A stretch of 64,000 bases of DNA from Paracentrotus lividus (taxonomy: Eukaryota; Echinodermata; Echinoidea; Camarodonta; Echinidae): assembly GCA_940671915.1 (NCBI GenBank), contig CALNVZ010003430.1, forward strand, positions 15,192,689 to 15,256,688, read 5' to 3'. Below are positions 10,171-23,800 of this stretch, one piece after another. The position numbers and the translations under genes are program-made. The notes below the pieces were generated by a model, which worked only from the letters and a program-made list of their open reading frames with translations, had not been told where the DNA came from and made no database searches. Numbering within the stretch: the stretch's first letter is position 1; every line of letters begins with the position of its first letter.

Positions 10171-12204
10171 GTAGACCAAATAACAAAAATCGAACAACGA
10201 TATGAATTACTTTTGATCGAATATTCTGGCATCACGTTTTCTTCTTGAATATAATCTTTTCAATGCTTTTATTTCTTGTTATAAAGACAACCGGGTGCCA
10301 TAAAACATAAAACTTCTTTTGTGAGTTACACAACAACGATCAAATCATGAGGTCGTTTCGATAAATGGGGTTGTTTTCTTGATGAATGTGTATTGGAATG
10401 ATAAAACATGCCGCTTCTTTTTATTTTTCAAGAAGAAACCACTTTAGAATATCGATGTCTAGGGAATTCCGTCTCCCCCTACAATCAAATGACATAGTAA
10501 TTTATTATTATTTCATTTTCGCAGCCGATCATTTTCATCATTATGTTCCAAGCTTTGTTGAAGTTTCCCGCAAGATTGAGTATTTGATCATTTTAATCCA
10601 ATAATGATCAATCTATGTGCTATTTGTGTGGCGTGAATAAAAAAAATGACATCCAAATATTCTACTTTGTGTATGATGACCGACTTAATAACTATGTTTG
10701 ACCAAACTTCTTGATTATACGAAGTATAATGACTAATAACGATTCGATGACATTTCTTCGGCGTAATTATTGTTCCATTATAAATTCCATTTATTATTTG
10801 AATGGCATAGTTCAACACTGGACACCGAAACCTTACACTAAACCTAACATAAAACCATATTGCAAACATAAAACCCCCTATCATAGATGTATTCAAGACC
10901 GGAGTAATTGTCGCAAGAGAAAATTTCGTGGCACCCTATAACAATATGCAATGACCATCTCATTTGTATTTCGAAGGTGTTGCCTTGGGAGCAATTTAAA
11001 TCCCGGCTTGTAATAACTTGAAAAAAAATTATTTCACATTAATGCTTTACAAGTTTCCTTATTTTCCTGATTATGTATTATTCTGATTGTACCGGTATGT
11101 ATATAACGTTATATTTATGATTGATGTGGGAAAGCAGTTCGGTCACTGACTCTTGTCAAAAATGAAAATAAAAAAGGAATAAATTATGAATAAATAACTA
11201 GAGAGTAGGATTATTCTCAAAAGACTGAAGTCTCATGGTGTCGCACAGCGAGTATTCTTGATTTATTAATGATATATAACTCATTAAGATTTTATATATC
11301 TCGCTTTGGCACCTTGTTTCTTTCAGCTTAAGCCTCAAAGAGTTGTTCTTTCCTTATTTTGTTGATGTTAGAAAGCACTGATGATATGATTTAGTAATGA
11401 AAACAGAAATACACGAGAATGCGAACCACGGTAAAACAAGATTGATTGACCAAGGTGTTTCTGTACTCTTTTATTTTCGTGTGATCGTCATTGGTTGCTG
11501 AATTTATTAATTCATTATTTTTTTTAATTTTCATTTATTTATTTATTTATTTGGGGTGGGGGTATAGGATAACTTTTTTTATTTTCATGATTATGGTCCT
11601 TAAATAATTCTACTAGGACGAGTTGTAATATCATTTGGAAGTTTAAAGAGGGCCTTTACTGAAATTACAAAGCTTATTATTATTCCTGATCTAGAATCTG
11701 TATCATTGAATAAATTTCTCTTAAATGGATGGGCTTCCCTGGGTCGAGTGAAGGCAGATTGTCTTTCTTTATGTAAGATAGTGCTTCACGGGGGCCTCCA
11801 CTAGAACATGAGCCGCGGGGCGGGGGGGGGGGGGGGGGGGGGGGGGGTGCTGCAGCCCCTCCACCTTTTTTTTCAGCAAAGCAAACATTTTGAGGTCACT
11901 AACAGCTCCAAAGTTCCAAATTTTATTGTCCGAAACAAACGGGAAACTGAAAATCTTTTGCCCAAATTGATCATGGGCGCGGCATCCATTGCAATATGAG
12001 CAGTCATCAACGGCTCTTGCGTTTTATGATTAAATACCTTTTCATTTTAACGAATTGCATATTCTTTATTCCTGTATGTATGCTTTTTAATATTGTTATA
12101 TAAAAAAAAAATAATAATGCAATTGTATTTTGTTAAAACGCAGAAATCGAATAAATCAAATCAAATTTTCATTCCGCACCTTTGCCCGTGCCATGATGGA
12201 GCTA
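10171..12204. other. Gene-free intergenic sequence with poly-G run
   Basis: No gene was recognised. A run of 26 G lies at 11,822-11,847, beside CTGCAGCCCCTCCACC, a context seen around other G-rich element remnants here. The two opposing frames near 10,590-10,940 show no domain. Confidence 0.6.
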
Positions 12205-12290
12205 ACAGGGAATCGAATCCCGTATCCTGAGACCTGCCTCAGACCCATGCCTGAGACCAAAGATTTTATCCACTAAACCATTGGCAAGAC
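12205..12290 (-). mobile_element. tRNA-derived SINE-like segment
   Basis: On the minus strand, TGGTTTAGTGG (12,280-12,270) matches the polymerase III A box well and GGATTCGATTCC (12,220-12,209) matches the B box, about 60 nt apart. The spacing would need a long variable arm, and no good acceptor stem is visible. A SINE head or tRNA pseudogene is more likely than an active tRNA. Confidence 0.6.
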
Positions 12291-12299
12291 CACCCATCA

Positions 12300-14324
12300 A
12301 GGAGACAATTTGATGTCCAATTCACCTGTTATAATTTTGATAGATGATACAATATCAATTCGGATTAATATAATGTCACAATCACATCAATCGGATTAGT
12401 ATCTTTATCAAAACCACAAACCTCACAATCAGAATTATAAATCGAAATTATAATCACATAATTCACAATTACAATGACAGTAAGCGCGATAGAATGACAA
12501 TGTAATTATGTCAGGAAAAAACAACAACAAAACAAAATTGTAATAGAATCTTATATCCCTAACTGATGCTTGTAGACATAATTTCATTTATTGTGATTTT
12601 ATTCAAGATTATAACTGACTGAGGGCGCATGGTAATTATGGGTCGGGTTAACCATTTCTCTTCATTATCCTTGACAAATTATCGATCGATGAGTTTAATT
12701 CATCAATCAGTGAAAGTAATTAGAGGGAATACTCCAGGTCAATCACCCCACATAAATATTTGGGCATTGTCCATTAATATATATAAATTATATCCTTTAA
12801 AACAATTGTAGTATATAGTATGACACCAATTTTTTCGCTCCGGACGATTCTAACCCACGATGGCAAACGCTATTTTGTACTGGAGGGGTTGCAAGATCCA
12901 GGCACTTGGGTGCTATGTGGTTTGGGTTTTAGAATGAATCCTTAGCATCAGTCTTCATTCCTCACTCCGAATTATTCATCAAAATTTTCATTGATGTTTT
13001 TTTTTTATTTTTTATAATAATAATGATGGAGCTCAACTTTTGTTGAGTGAACCGAATGAAAAAGACGTCTTGTTAATTCTGTGTCCCGAGAGTGTAAGCG
13101 GTATACGCCCTCTATAGTTTTTCATTAGATGCACGTTGCATAGAAATCGATATTTTCTCCATATTTGCTGCATTTCTATTCCATATCAATTTTATCTGCA
13201 TGCTTCGAGTTCTTTCAATGATTTCATTCTCAATTCCATGAAAAAATGCGACCTATTATCCTAGACACGAGAAAACAAGAAGTTACCTAAATTATGTTTG
13301 CTCTTCTACAAAACGACATTTTTATATTTTTTAAAGAATTTTGTTGGGAATATAATATAAAAAAAAATCAATATTATACAAAATATGAACCCCCAAGAGA
13401 ACAAACTTTGTCAAATATAAATTAGAATCCAAATTAAAATAACACATTTACGGTAAACGGAGTGTGGAGGAGAGTGATTATTTGCCTTTAAAAAAAAAAT
13501 CAATTTGGGCATGCACTCAAGTTATGATTGTTGCTGTGCTCCTCTTGAAAATTTCTTTTCTTCGTATATATTTTGGCTCCTCTGTGTATAACCTGCTCCC
13601 CCCCCCAGATATAAGGGTATGATTTTTTATTTCTATCTAAATACATTCCTCGTGGAATAAGGAAATGGTGATCATTCTGTCTATACCGGTATACTTCACT
13701 CAGGTGACGTCAAGTAACAGGGCTTTGCATTTTGAATAATAAAAAAAGGAGAGAAAAAAAAAGGCATATCGGTTAACAACGTCAAAGAGGTATGAATCGA
13801 CACCGACATACACTTATTATGCATTTGTTATTTCAGATTCAAAGGGGTCTTTAGAAATCGGGAAAAAGCAGAGGCGATAGGAGAAGGACAAAAGATCTTA
13901 TCAAAGCCTTTTTTACTGGAGATTCTTTTTAAGCGTTCCTCTATCCAACTTCGGTATCATTGTCCGCAGAGGCCCAAATATTGAGACATCACCACCGCGC
14001 GCTTTCTTTTTCTTTGGGTTCTTACCCCCAAACCCCCCCCCCCTTATTCTATGTCCTGCTCCCATCCTTGTCTATTCTTCTTGCCCTGTTCTCTTCTTCG
14101 GTTTCTCTTTTATCCCGAGTATTTTCAAGCCCTTTTTTACATCGCCACAATGAAGGAATGCCTGCAAACCGGCATGAAAAGAACCTCATAAAAAAACAGG
14201 GCTGTCGATGAAAGGAGTCACGATATATCTGTTATAGTTCGTAGGATTACCATCGATGTTACTTGACAACACGTTACTGAACGGAGCAGTCAGCGAATAG
14301 AATTGGGGTTGTTAGGTCCCACTG

Positions 14325-14356
<32 letters not shown>

Positions 14357-14922
14357 AAAAAGAATAAATTTTCCACCACAATGGAGGGCGGGGGCTATAA
14401 TAGCCGTTTTCCATACAACATACAGGCGAAATTGCTTCGCACACAGGAAATGTGTATCGTTTTTATGCACATAAAGATAGGACAAACTGGACCTTTAACA
14501 AGTCTTTGTTCCAATATTTGCCAGTTGGTATTTTAAAAAGGTTATTCTTGTTGCGGTGTGTTTTACGCAAAATTCCCCAGGAGTCTGCATGTTAGTGACG
14601 TAGTGTAAATATATCTTGGCAGTTGTCTTAAAATAATTTTATGAAAAATAAATTGTTATCAGAGGAAAAATCTAATTCAATTTAAGAATGTTACTGAATA
14701 CAATAGACATCATTGGCAAGTAAATAACCAAAGCAAGGAATTTATGCCCATATTAATTTAAATCTAATTAGTAGAATTTCGGGTGGTGGTGGTGCATGTT
14801 CATAATTATTCACAAAATGAAAACGTTTCAATGTAAAGACACGATATTTGTTTTGTTTTGTTATGTTTTTGTTTTTGTTCATCCCAACATTTCAGTATCA
14901 TTCAAAGAGATATAGATAGATC

Positions 14923-14970
<48 letters not shown>

Positions 14971-15700
14971 GAGAGGCGGGATTATTACGAGGAACGAGTA
15001 GTTCGAAATTTAGGCCGATATAGATAATAATTTTAATACAGAGCGAGATAATAAAGAGAGAATTTTACAAGGTTAATGGCTAGCAAAAGTCAGCAATGTT
15101 TTGAGCACAGGAAATTTTCTAAACGGTAGAGAGAGAGAAAGAGAGAATAGAGAGGAAATAAAAAGAGAGGAGAGAGAAGGAATGAACAATACGAATTGAA
15201 GCTATTCCTCGTACGGTAAAGAATAGCACCGCATCGAAGCGATGCGTTGAATCGGCGGGGCTTCGTGTCGGCATAGATCAGAGAAAGGCGGCTTATTTTT
15301 ATTGCTCACGATAAATCATTAACACCCGTAATGAAGGCGGTATATACTCGCTTCGTTCTTTTCGCTCTAACAACTCCGCTCGGCCGCGATTCAACTTTAC
15401 ATATATCGCTCCCCCCATTTATTCCCCCTCCCTATATTATTCATCATGCCATCGTTTGTGATATACACGTTTTGGTTGTGACTTGGATTTGGCCAGGAAT
15501 AGGGAGGAGAATATGAGCTAAAAGAGCATTTTGTGAGCGCTCTTTTCCTCAATTCTGGCTAATTATTCGTCTATAAAAGCGTACAGGAAACAAATTGTTA
15601 ACTGAATACTGCAGGCGTGTAAATTGGAGGAGGCAAAATGAACAGTTTTGATAGGTGGATATTTTAATGTTGGATCTGCATGCACACAAACATCACTGTC
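12300..15700. other. Gene-free intergenic sequence
   Basis: No coding region is supported. It holds a poly-A run (about 14,325-14,354), a (GA)n microsatellite at about 14,926-14,968 and purine-rich sequence to about 15,180. The short frames lack domains. Confidence 0.6.
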
Positions 15701-15714
15701 AGGTAAAAAAAAAA

Positions 15715-15832
15715 AAAGCAAATCAGCCTTAGCCTTATTTTGATATAGCCGGGTAATAATATAAGCTGCGCCACTGAATAGGCAACTAGATAGTCGGCGC
15801 ATTATAAATGCTATATATTATTATTATTATCT
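15715..15832 (+). mobile_element. Non-LTR retroelement tail ending in (ATT)n
   Basis: GGCGCATTATAAATGC followed by a short (ATT)n run is the kind of 3' end used by L2/CR1-type LINEs and their SINEs; a comparable end (GGCGCTATACAAATGC plus ATT repeats) closes the LINE remnant at 31.2 kb. The 5' limit is estimated. Confidence 0.5.
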
Positions 15833-16557
15833 CTTTGAAAGCACTCAAAAGATCGATATCAAAATTATCAGTTTCTGAAAACTTTAAAGCGGCTTTCGCA
15901 ATAATCCATTTCAGATCGATATTCTGTTATTATTTTTTTTAATCGAATGATTAAAAACATTTGAACGAAACTTCTTCCTATATTAATAATAATTCCTGAC
16001 TCGTTATAGCAAGAATATTCATGACGAAATTATGGAGAGTCTAACTAAAATTATAATCATTAACCTTACCCGAATAGTCGTTTTATCAAATCCAAACCAT
16101 TATCCTTACCGATCTTACTACAAAATGATCCACTTGCAATGTCTACAGTCACACAAATTGGTATAGACGTCAGACAGATTCATTCATTTATTCTTGTTGA
16201 AGATCTTAGTAGTAATTTTGGAGTCCTGTGGGTGTCGTGTAACTGGGGTTTATATAGGATTATTGATTTTTGTGAGATCACATTTAGAGGACAGTGACAC
16301 GACTGTCTTCAGCTCAATAAATACGATGAATATTGTGGGTCTCTGAAGGTACTCGTGCTTCATTTTCAGATTAAAATACATTGATAATTGATTCGGAGCT
16401 ATAATGTCATAATTCGGTAATTCATATTTTCGATTTGAGCAATTTGTGGGCAATATTAATGTACAATTTTGGTGTGATATTTTTTTGTTTTAAAATAGGC
16501 CTACTAGTGTGCGAAGTTATTCATTTATTAAAATTACGATGATTATAACGTAATTAT

Positions 16558-17034
16558 TCATGGTGTTGGGTACGATGATAGGCGATTAGCACCATCATTT
16601 ATTATTTTTGCATTCATGAAAATAATGTCAAATAAGTTTTTAAACCTTTCGTAATTCTCATCAGCAAACCAAGCACCTATCACGATGAAATGCCAAAAGT
16701 CACAAGCCTCTAAAAACTTTGCAATAAAAAAGGGGGCCCCACAAAAAAAGGGGAAAAAATCCTGGCGAGCAAAACATAGCAAGGAGAGCTCAGTTGTAAA
16801 AAAGGAAATAAAAAGCGATGGTAAGTCATCATTTTGGATGCCAGGGAAATTTACTACCCAACCAAACTCTTCTGTAGATTTATACGACACCGCTGACTCC
16901 GCTATACACTGTAAATAAAAGCACTGGCCCATATCGTGAAAAAAGATAATGGAGGAAACGAAACTTAAGTTTTTCAATTTCATTCCTACGAAAAACGAAA
17001 GGTAGAATTGTAAGACCCCCCCCCCCCAAAACAA
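16558..17034 (-). other. Unrecognised 158-codon open frame
   Basis: Open for 477 bp on the minus strand and rich in F, I and L, with an overlapping 77-codon lysine-rich frame on the plus strand (16,685-16,918). I recognise no domain in either. The plus frame looks slightly more protein-like (K/S/G-rich, ending SAIHCK), but both may be chance. It lies about 0.6 kb upstream of the proposed Axin promoter. Confidence 0.15.
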
Positions 17035-17143
17035 GTCAACTAAAAAAAAACAAAAAAAAAAAAAAAAAAAAGGAGAAAAGGGATATTGTGTCGAAGAAGG
17101 AAACGGAAATCACATTGGCCGGGTTGAAAGTTGTATGTGAGAT

Positions 17144-17165
17144 GGGGGGGGGGGGGGGGGGGGGG
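17144..17165. repeat. Poly-G run
   Basis: An uninterrupted run of about 22 G shortly before the proposed Axin promoter. Runs of this kind can form quadruplexes and are often mis-sized in assemblies. Confidence 0.9.
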
Positions 17166-17559
17166 TCAGGTATGCAAATTCTGGGGAAACACGGATATTT
17201 TTAAAAAGTGTGTTCTTTTGATGAAAGAGGAAAATAAGAAAATTTCTCCCCTGCGGCCGTTGTTAGAACAACATTGGCGTCAGAAAGAGAGAAGGGAGGT
17301 TAGAGGGCTAGAGAATAAGAAAAATCTAATCATTTCTCACGCTACAATGATAGCCTGCAAGGAAAATATAGTCTGCAAAATCTAGGTGTTGGACTGTTTA
17401 AGAGGGTTATTGTGTTTCTGGTTATTGTCTTTTAGAGTCAGAATTTGTTCGAATTTGACTGTTTGGCCAGTTAGCCATTATTCAGTCAAGATACGAAAGA
17501 TCGTTCGCTGTGTGTGTTGCGTAATACACAACGTGCTTTGAATATTATCTAGCCTTATC

Positions 17560-17849
17560 TATTTACGTTGAGATGAACACCCCTGTATATTCGAGTGGAA
17601 GTGGCCCAAGCGACTTAATGAATTGAGTTCTGATTGGTGCGGCTTGTCCTTTATGTGTACGTCACTGCCCTTTGGGAGCTTTTCGGGCGGCGGGCATGTG
17701 CTTTGATGTTTCATGCACTTTGCAACACTGAGAAACTTCCCTGGCTCGCTTGAAACATGCCGCAAATGTAAAGTGACTTGCCAGTTTCACAATGCGTTGA
17801 TGATACGAGTCCGAGAGCATCTCAGGTTAACGTAGTTTTCTATCCGAAG
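17560..17849 (+). other. Probable 5'UTR exon of Axin (5' end uncertain)
   Basis: Ends in a strong splice donor, CCGAAG|GTAAGCGAG at 17,849/17,850. The coding exon at 24,351 is preceded by its own acceptor (24,268-24,269), so an upstream noncoding exon is required, and this is the best candidate found. The start is arbitrary. RNA reads spanning 17,849 to 24,270 would settle it. Confidence 0.4.
17633..17710 (+). promoter_or_regulatory. Candidate Axin promoter elements
   Basis: Within about 80 bp there is an inverted CCAAT box (ATTGG, 17,633-17,637), a CRE-like TACGTCA (17,659-17,665), a GC-rich patch TCGGGCGGCGGG and CTTTGATG (17,701-17,708), a match to the TCF/LEF site. CpG content is higher than in the surroundings. 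This is inference: no TATA box or start site can be pinned down. Confidence 0.35.
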
Positions 17850-20800
17850 GTAAGCGAGTTTTGGTGCTTGTAACTACTTCAAAGCATGCTGAGTAGTAGT
17901 TGAGGATATCAGGCTGAAAGGCTTGAAACTTTCTTTTTCTTTCATTGAGTGGGTCAGATTTTATTGCAGAAGAGAGCTTGTGTTGTGCTGACGAAACTTG
18001 GAGAGGGCCTATGCACGGTACGTATGCACACCGGAGTACCGTCCCGTAGCTTTCGCGGGGCCTCATTGGACTATTGACTACCATTGGCTAGCTGATGGGC
18101 TGTTCACTGCATGGCCGTTACTGGACCATTCCTGAAAACTACACTTACTTTGCTAAAACTGGACCTTGTGGAAAGCTACTACTTTGGATTATCTAACAAT
18201 CGGATCCTATACCAAGTGCAGAGAAAGTTTGAATAATCTCAGGTTCGATTTCTTACGTGAAATTTGCACATGAATGTTAAATGCGGTATCATTGAAGTTG
18301 TGTGTAGATTGTATCTCCATTGCATTTACACACGCACACATGTAGCGTGTGTACCCACCCGGGCTAAGTTGTATTGCCCATGCATGCATGTGTATTGACT
18401 GTACATGCCTGGTCCTTCAGCATTGGCTATGCCTATGGGTTGTTTTGAATGGAGGGATATTGCCAATGCACTGGTGCTGTAGAAGTTTTGTGTTCTGGCA
18501 TATAATTATACCCATAGGCATTTTGTGAATGTGGAATTGGAGTAAACTTGTAAACATTTAAAAAAATGAAAAACTCTAGTAGAAAGAAGGAGTTTCCAGA
18601 ATCTGCAAATTGATTTTGAATCTTAAAACGTGTTGAAATTCAAAATCTAATTTAGGGATCAAATTGGTCAAATTTGTTTTTTTACTGTTTTGCATTCAGT
18701 TCTACACTCAATATATCTAGTTTCAATCAAAAGTGTGTAGTCTAGACTACTTGTTACATTATGAAAATAATATCATCCAGAAAGGTTCACATAGTCTCTG
18801 ATTGAAATGAATAAATACAATAAGTCTAGGCCTATATCTAGTCAAAGCTGTAGTCCTATTATTTTTTTTTTTGTACAATTTAATGCATGTAACATGGAGA
18901 TAATTAGGTACATGTCAAAGTTTATTATGGAATATTAAACATTGATTAACTTTATTTATTCCATTGAAGCTAAAGGAAAATTTAATCATACAAGGTGATT
19001 TTTGTGACAAATGGACTTTTGTTAATATGTTTGGTTGAGATTTATCCATGTTATTTATTCTATAATTGTAGCACATTGTCATGACATCCCATTTACTTAG
19101 CAGTCAGTTCGGATTGTAATGTCACTTTAATAATTGATTAATTTCATGTGAATTATTATGAAATGATATTTAAGAACATCACAAATCTAGGCTTACATAA
19201 TTTGTATGCCAACATCAAATCATGAAATGGACACTCTACGTACATGTAGGCCTATGTCTTTTTACAATTTTGTGTACCCCCACAAGTTTGTGTAAAAAAA
19301 AAATTATTTTGTATCGGGTCGGACGGGAGGTACCTTGTATGCTAAATCACATTTAAATTTGAAGTAATACTCTTCTACTTTTTTAATTTCCAAATGGCAG
19401 ATTTTCATTAACGTTTTAACTTTATTTATTTATAAACTTATCAGGTTGATGATTCAACTAGTAGCGATATAAACGTACATGGCCATGCGTTTTAAGTTGG
19501 GCCCATGTTGTGTGACACACTAAAAATTTGTACTAATCGTGCGCATTTCCATGAAAGTGGCTGTAACTTTATAAAAATTTATATTAACCCCACAAAAGTA
19601 TACATTTTCTGGAAGCTGAATGTCTGAGGAGTTCGGAAATGCGCTTAAAATTGACATAGGTGGCGCCCTTGAAAAGTTATGAATCTTAAAGCCTGAAAAA
19701 TTCATGAAAAAAGATGGTTTTGGAAAAAAAATTGCAAAAAAAATATTGCTTACCCTACAACATTATTTACTGCAGATTTGAACTCGTCACATTTAGAGCT
19801 TTCCAAACATGTATAACTTTCTATAACCTGGAAGAGTTTACCGCATTTTGCTCCAGGCTGGAAAGATGGCTTTGAAAATTTCAATTTTTTAAGAAAATGG
19901 ACCTTGTTGCTGTGTTCTAAGTATTGTAACTCGCTGTTTAAGATACTAGACATGTAATGAAGGATCCTATATAAGTTGCTACAAGGCAGATAGAAGTAGC
20001 AAAGTAGTACAGACATGTGAAAGTCCCTTTATCTTGGTAAACATAATGTCCTATAGAGCCCTTAGCTGTAAAGAAATTGTCATTCATATAGTACAGTCAC
20101 AATAGTGTACAACACTAAACTGTTCATAACTACTTTTATGGATGAGTACACTCATATCTATCTAACTACTTTTATGGATCATATATACAAGCTAAATTAC
20201 ATGTTGCAAGTGTTTCAGAAGGGTGAAAGCATTTCAATTTTTAAAAAAAATCCATCTCTGAACATGATTTAACTCTGTTTTACAGCACATGTACCATATT
20301 TGCTGCGCGGCTCCTCCTGCGCGGCTCCTCCTCCACCCCTGACTCTCGTTAATTAACAGTTAATTAACAGACAATGATGAAATTTTAACAATTTTTAAAA
20401 CATGTATTTTGTTGCCCTACATGAGAGCTTTAATTTAAGATCAAATTCAGCTTTATAGCTTGTATAGTTTTTAAGTAAATCAATAAACAAAATCATATTT
20501 GAGGAGCAGATGTCACAACTCCACCTTTTTAAGGGCCCAACTCAAAACGCATGGCCACATAGTACTGTACATGTAGGTGCTGCTGTATTAGCTCACAAAA
20601 AAAACCCACTAATTGTGATCCCATAAATTAGTTTGGAATATATCACAGAATATTATTAGGCTTTTTATGTCAATAAACTTAAACAATTATGAAAATAATG
20701 ATTTTATTAGAAAGTTAAACCCTTTTGAAGAATTGAAAGTCACAAATTCAGTCCAATTAGGATCAACAGTGTGAAAAGGTTCCATCCAAATCCATTTAAA

Positions 20801-23800
20801 TATATTCTGTTGGAGGACAAAAAACCAAAAACAACTTGAGACAAAAACCCAAATAAAACAAAAATTGCATGCTCAAATTATACAAACTAGTACTAAAGGT
20901 GGATTTTCTTTTGCCTCCCTCCTGAGCACAAAATTTAAAAAAATTAAAGTATGATGCCATGAGACAGTTTGCCTAAATTTTTTCTGAAAACTTTTGAAGA
21001 CATCCAGGGCTGTTTGATAATGTACATTCTTTATACACAAGATGTTTCTCATTGTAAACGTTGAAGAGTAATGGATCCTGGAAGATGCTACATATTCAAC
21101 TTGGAGAGTGTTGCCTTTCACATCAATGATGGCGATTTGCATGATAAACTAGTTGCCAATTTGAGATTAATCTGATCTCTGCTCTGTAATGATCCATTGC
21201 AAATTGATACTTGTATTCTTGTTGTATCATGTAGGTCACTTGATATGATGAACCCATTGTTAATTCTAAATTGTTACAAATCATAATATTTAGTAATGGT
21301 ACATGTACAAGGCGGTGGCATACATGCGGTACATTGGTTCTTGTTGCTGAAGATATTTACATGTGCAATGTAGGCTTATCTGCTTTCAGTATGTATGTTG
21401 ATGCACGTGTATGTTTTTGTTGGTAGTTGCTACAAGGTCATTTTTCAAAATGTTCAATACTTTATAAAATCAACCCGTTATGTTGCACAGTCACACATTG
21501 CTATAAAAAACTATATTTTGTTTTAGGATTTTTTAATCTTCAATTATACACTAGTGCACATGGTGGAATCGATTAAATGTTAGTATCATGCATTATGATA
21601 CTTGTTTGGAAAGCATCCATGAGTGAAAGTTGTGGCCCTTGTTAGGGCACTAACAGTACAAACTTTTGTATGTACATTTAAAACCATACCTTTACATGTT
21701 CACATTATGTTGAAACTTGTTGGTATTTGTTATGTGTACCTTTTGATATGTACACATAAGGCAGTCCCACATGTACATTTTATTGTTAGCTGACACCGCA
21801 ATTCTAAACCTTAGAATAGTGTATTGGATGCAATGTAGGTTTAGGATGTCTGGAAATGAAACATCCTTTGCATGGACCTGTAAACCTTCTCTGCTGTTGC
21901 CTTATTTTCATATTTTTATTTTGTGATAATATTAAACTAATTTGTAAAATTTGCCATAAATAGAGTGAAAGTCAGTAGGCCTACATGAGTGTACGGGACT
22001 GAATGCAAGTAAGCATTTGATTTAAAATATTTTATTTTTTTGATAAGTAATGCTATGTTTTCGGATGCCAAACTATTTCATCTTATGTCTAGTACAGGCC
22101 TGACATGAAAGTTGGGTGTGCAATATTTACTGAAGAAAATATATTCTTTCCTAAATTTATATTGCAGCCTTGCCACTGTACTTGATAGCAAGAAATTGTA
22201 CAGTACTACTACCACCATTCAGTGTGTGGTGCCTGCTTTATGCACACTGAATGTTATGCTTCAACTTCCACCTCTGACAAAACATTGAGCAGTGTTGCGT
22301 CTGCCAGAAGCTAAGGCAGGGATTGTATGTAACAAAAGGGAGAGAACTGCCTATTGAATACACTGCACTGGCCTGCAAGTCTAAGAACACATAGAGAAGA
22401 AAGAAAGAGGGAGAGAAAGAAAGAGAGGGGAGAGTGAGGGAGAAAGAAAGAAAAGCCCTGTGAGGAGCCTGAATAGCCAATGCACAACCCAATGAATGGC
22501 TTTTGTGAAGGTACTGATGGGAATGGCTGGAATCTGGAATTAAAATGAGCAGGTCAGCTACTTGCATTGTAGTAGGAATGCAAGAACTGCATGGAAAATG
22601 ATACACCAGGATAGATGAGGGGTTTGTCTGTCTCTTTCTTGAATACAGGATGTAACGATCATTTGCAGTGGCTATCGACTTGATGAGGGAACTGGAGATG
22701 TGCTTTATCGTAGGAATTGACCTCTTTAATGTATGCTAATCAGATGGCTGGCTTTTGAGTCTACATTTATTATGTATGCTTCTGTTCTGTGCATAGCAAA
22801 TGCACACGCTGCCTGTGCTGCTAGAACTCTCACAGTAACCACCGCAAGTTACATTATATACGTGCATGTATGTGCATGCGATTGAGTTTGGAAACGAACA
22901 CTTGTGAGCGCGAAGGGGTTTGCGAAGCCAGCTTTCGTCAAGGAATTGCGTTTTTATTTCGGACATCGGAAATTTGTGGAAGGAATTTGAATATACTGCA
23001 GAATTAAAAAGGGAACAAAGGACATGTAGAATGTGTAAAATTTTGTATTATTTGAATTTTTCAGTGGATATCTTGAAGAAAAGATGATTGGCGACCGCAC
23101 AGATTTGTGGAGAGCTTTTGTCCTTGATCGTATTTTGTCTTGAACCTATATCTTACTGTGGGAATATTAGCAGAGAGTATGTTAAAGAAATACATTTGAA
23201 ACGTTTATTGTGTTAAAAAGAAAAATGTTTAGGTATTGTACTATGGAAATGTTGAATTAAAGTAACATTAATATTTAGATTTCCATGGAATTAGAAAATT
23301 AGCAGGAAATTTATGTTTATTTGGAAGAAAAACAAGCTCTCTACATTGTATTCTTTGGATGTGTTTTCACAATAAAATCCACTTTAAATTACAGGTAAAT
23401 TGGGAATGTATTGACGAGCGAGAGACCATCCCTAGCATTCAGTGAGAGCTTGACCTTTGACCCTGACTGGCAAATCACATAAGTAGGGTTTTTGTTCAGG
23501 TTAGCTTGCAGGGGTTTAACGGCTTTATGCGCTGTCAAAGGATCACTAGCACTGCAGTTGGCAACTACAAGAGCAAAGTGATCATATTGTGCCCATCTTT
23601 TATCATCGCAAATTCCAGCCGTGAAATGTGGTGCGCTACTGGTTGATCCCACCACTTCTCTGCTTTTCATGTACTACAATGGATGTTTTGGAAAATCAAA
23701 AAATAATAATTTTTGTATAGGCCCTGCATTAGCAGCTAGCTGTGAAAATTGTGAAAATCCCCTACCTTCATGTTTAAATCAAATTGGCAACACCAAGCAC

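Noticed and set aside
12205..12290. Functional tRNA gene
   Set aside because: A and B boxes are present, but the spacing is long and no acceptor stem pairs. Kept as SINE-like.
16558..17034. 158-codon minus-strand frame as a gene
   Set aside because: No domain or splice context was recognised, and an equally open lysine-rich frame lies opposite it. Listed only as an unrecognised open frame.
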